DNA from: Pseudomonadota bacterium
GTDB taxonomy: Bacteria; Pseudomonadota; Alphaproteobacteria; Sphingomonadales; Sphingomonadaceae
DNA length: 5,458 bases
Direction: 5' to 3'
Assembly: GCA_023413015.1 (NCBI GenBank)
Contig: JAEZQR010000022.1
Location: 1-5,458, forward strand
Position numbers and translations under genes: made by a program. Below are positions 5,229 through 5,458 of the stretch, piece after piece; the first letter of the stretch is position 1, and each line of letters opens with the position of its first letter. The notes under the pieces were generated by a model. That model saw nothing but the letters and a program-made list of their open reading frames with translations, was not told the origin of the DNA and made no database searches.

Positions 5229-5428
5229 TGGCCGGAAGCGGCGCTCCGAGGCGGAAACGCCAAGGACGACGGGATGGCCACCCCGGCGAGCCGAGCCGTG
5301 CGGCGCCCGAAAAGGCGACGAACGATTGCGGCGAACCGGAGCGCCGACCGGAAGGCGGCCGGATCGCGGGCGTTGCCAGGCCCCCGCGGAACGGCAGAGC
5401 CGAAAGGAAGGCAAACAAGCGGGAGCCC

Positions 5429-5458
5429 GTGACCCCCGAAAAGTCCTGGGCCGATGCG
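5429..5458 (+). CDS. Possible start of a gene cut by the window end
   Basis: GTG at 5429 opens ten codons (M-T-P-E-K-S-W-A-D-A) to the window edge. A GGGAG sequence lies only 3 nt upstream, which is short for an SD. The GTG overlaps the TGA (5430-5432) of a preceding small frame, the GTGA arrangement of coupled genes. The Trp-Ala-Asp pattern recalls the N-terminus of DnaA in sphingomonads, and a perfect DnaA box lies 260 nt upstream, but ten residues cannot settle this. The same frame is also open upstream to 5216, so the true start could be earlier. Confidence 0.35.
   Translation, partial: MTPEKSWADA

Larger units (their letters stand above)
4865..5428. other. Long intergenic region with replication and cell-cycle-type motifs
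   Basis: No convincing gene in about 560 nt. The long minus-strand frame at 4877-5281 has an unlikely composition and runs through the motif cluster. The left end (4865-4960) is the leader of the 77-aa gene with short GC-rich repeats, for example GCCGGGTC at 4929 and 4945. The centre (4978-5228) holds five GANTC sites, two abutting DnaA-box-like 9-mers, GTTAAC and TTAACCATG. The right end (5229-5428) is rich in small hairpins, for example GGCG-GAAA-CGCC at 5250-5261, and looks like a long leader or an Arg-rich small frame. Confidence 0.6.

Noticed and set aside
4877..5281. 134-aa minus-strand open frame
   Set aside because: Composition is unlike the real genes, no SD at its start, and it crosses the DnaA boxes and GANTC cluster; it also overlaps the leader of the 77-aa gene.
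5340..5375. CCGGAAGGCGGCC, resembling the SRP RNA tip
   Set aside because: The conserved flanking core of SRP RNA is missing and the expected long helix could not be built.
5161..5418. 85-aa minus-strand open frame starting at TTG
   Set aside because: Rare start, no SD, includes the DnaA box at its end, and no recognisable domain.

Overview
The window is GC-rich (about two thirds G+C) and looks like chromosome of an alphaproteobacterium, most likely of the Sphingomonas group. This rests on gene content recalled from that group: a clan AA retropepsin, a short 'RPKMRALC...LPGQGWW' protein, a KPN_02809-type zinc peptidase and a Baeyer-Villiger-like flavin monooxygenase. It also rests on the cell-cycle-type motifs near the right end. 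No insertion sequence, CRISPR array, tRNA or rRNA was seen.

Left part (1-1074, plus strand): the C-terminal part of a retropepsin-like aspartic protease, then a conserved 115-aa protein of unknown function, then a 78-aa membrane protein of unknown function. Both small genes have a compact hairpin directly at their start: one lies between a possible Shine-Dalgarno (SD) sequence and the ATG, the other pairs with the SD.

Middle part (1090-4480, minus strand, read right to left): a secreted S1/P1-type zinc nuclease, an FAD/NADPH flavin monooxygenase and a membrane-anchored neutral zinc metallopeptidase. They are spaced 53 and 59 nt apart and could form one transcript. A strong hairpin in the second gap overlaps the SD of the peptidase. 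The left and middle groups converge at 1074/1090, where a perfect 9-bp stem may end transcription in both directions.

Right part (4481-5458): a 77-aa coiled-coil protein on the minus strand, followed downstream by a terminator-like hairpin, then about 560 nt with no convincing gene. This gap holds one perfect DnaA box (TTATCCACA) abutting a 7/9 copy, five GANTC sites within 225 bp against three found by eye elsewhere in the window, and a TTAACCAT element. The last 30 nt may open a new gene (GTG, M-T-P-E-K-S-W-A-D-A). Together this resembles the control region of a replication or cell-cycle gene, possibly dnaA or an origin, but the gene is cut off and this remains inference. It is the most interesting part of the window; the rest is ordinary housekeeping and accessory metabolism.
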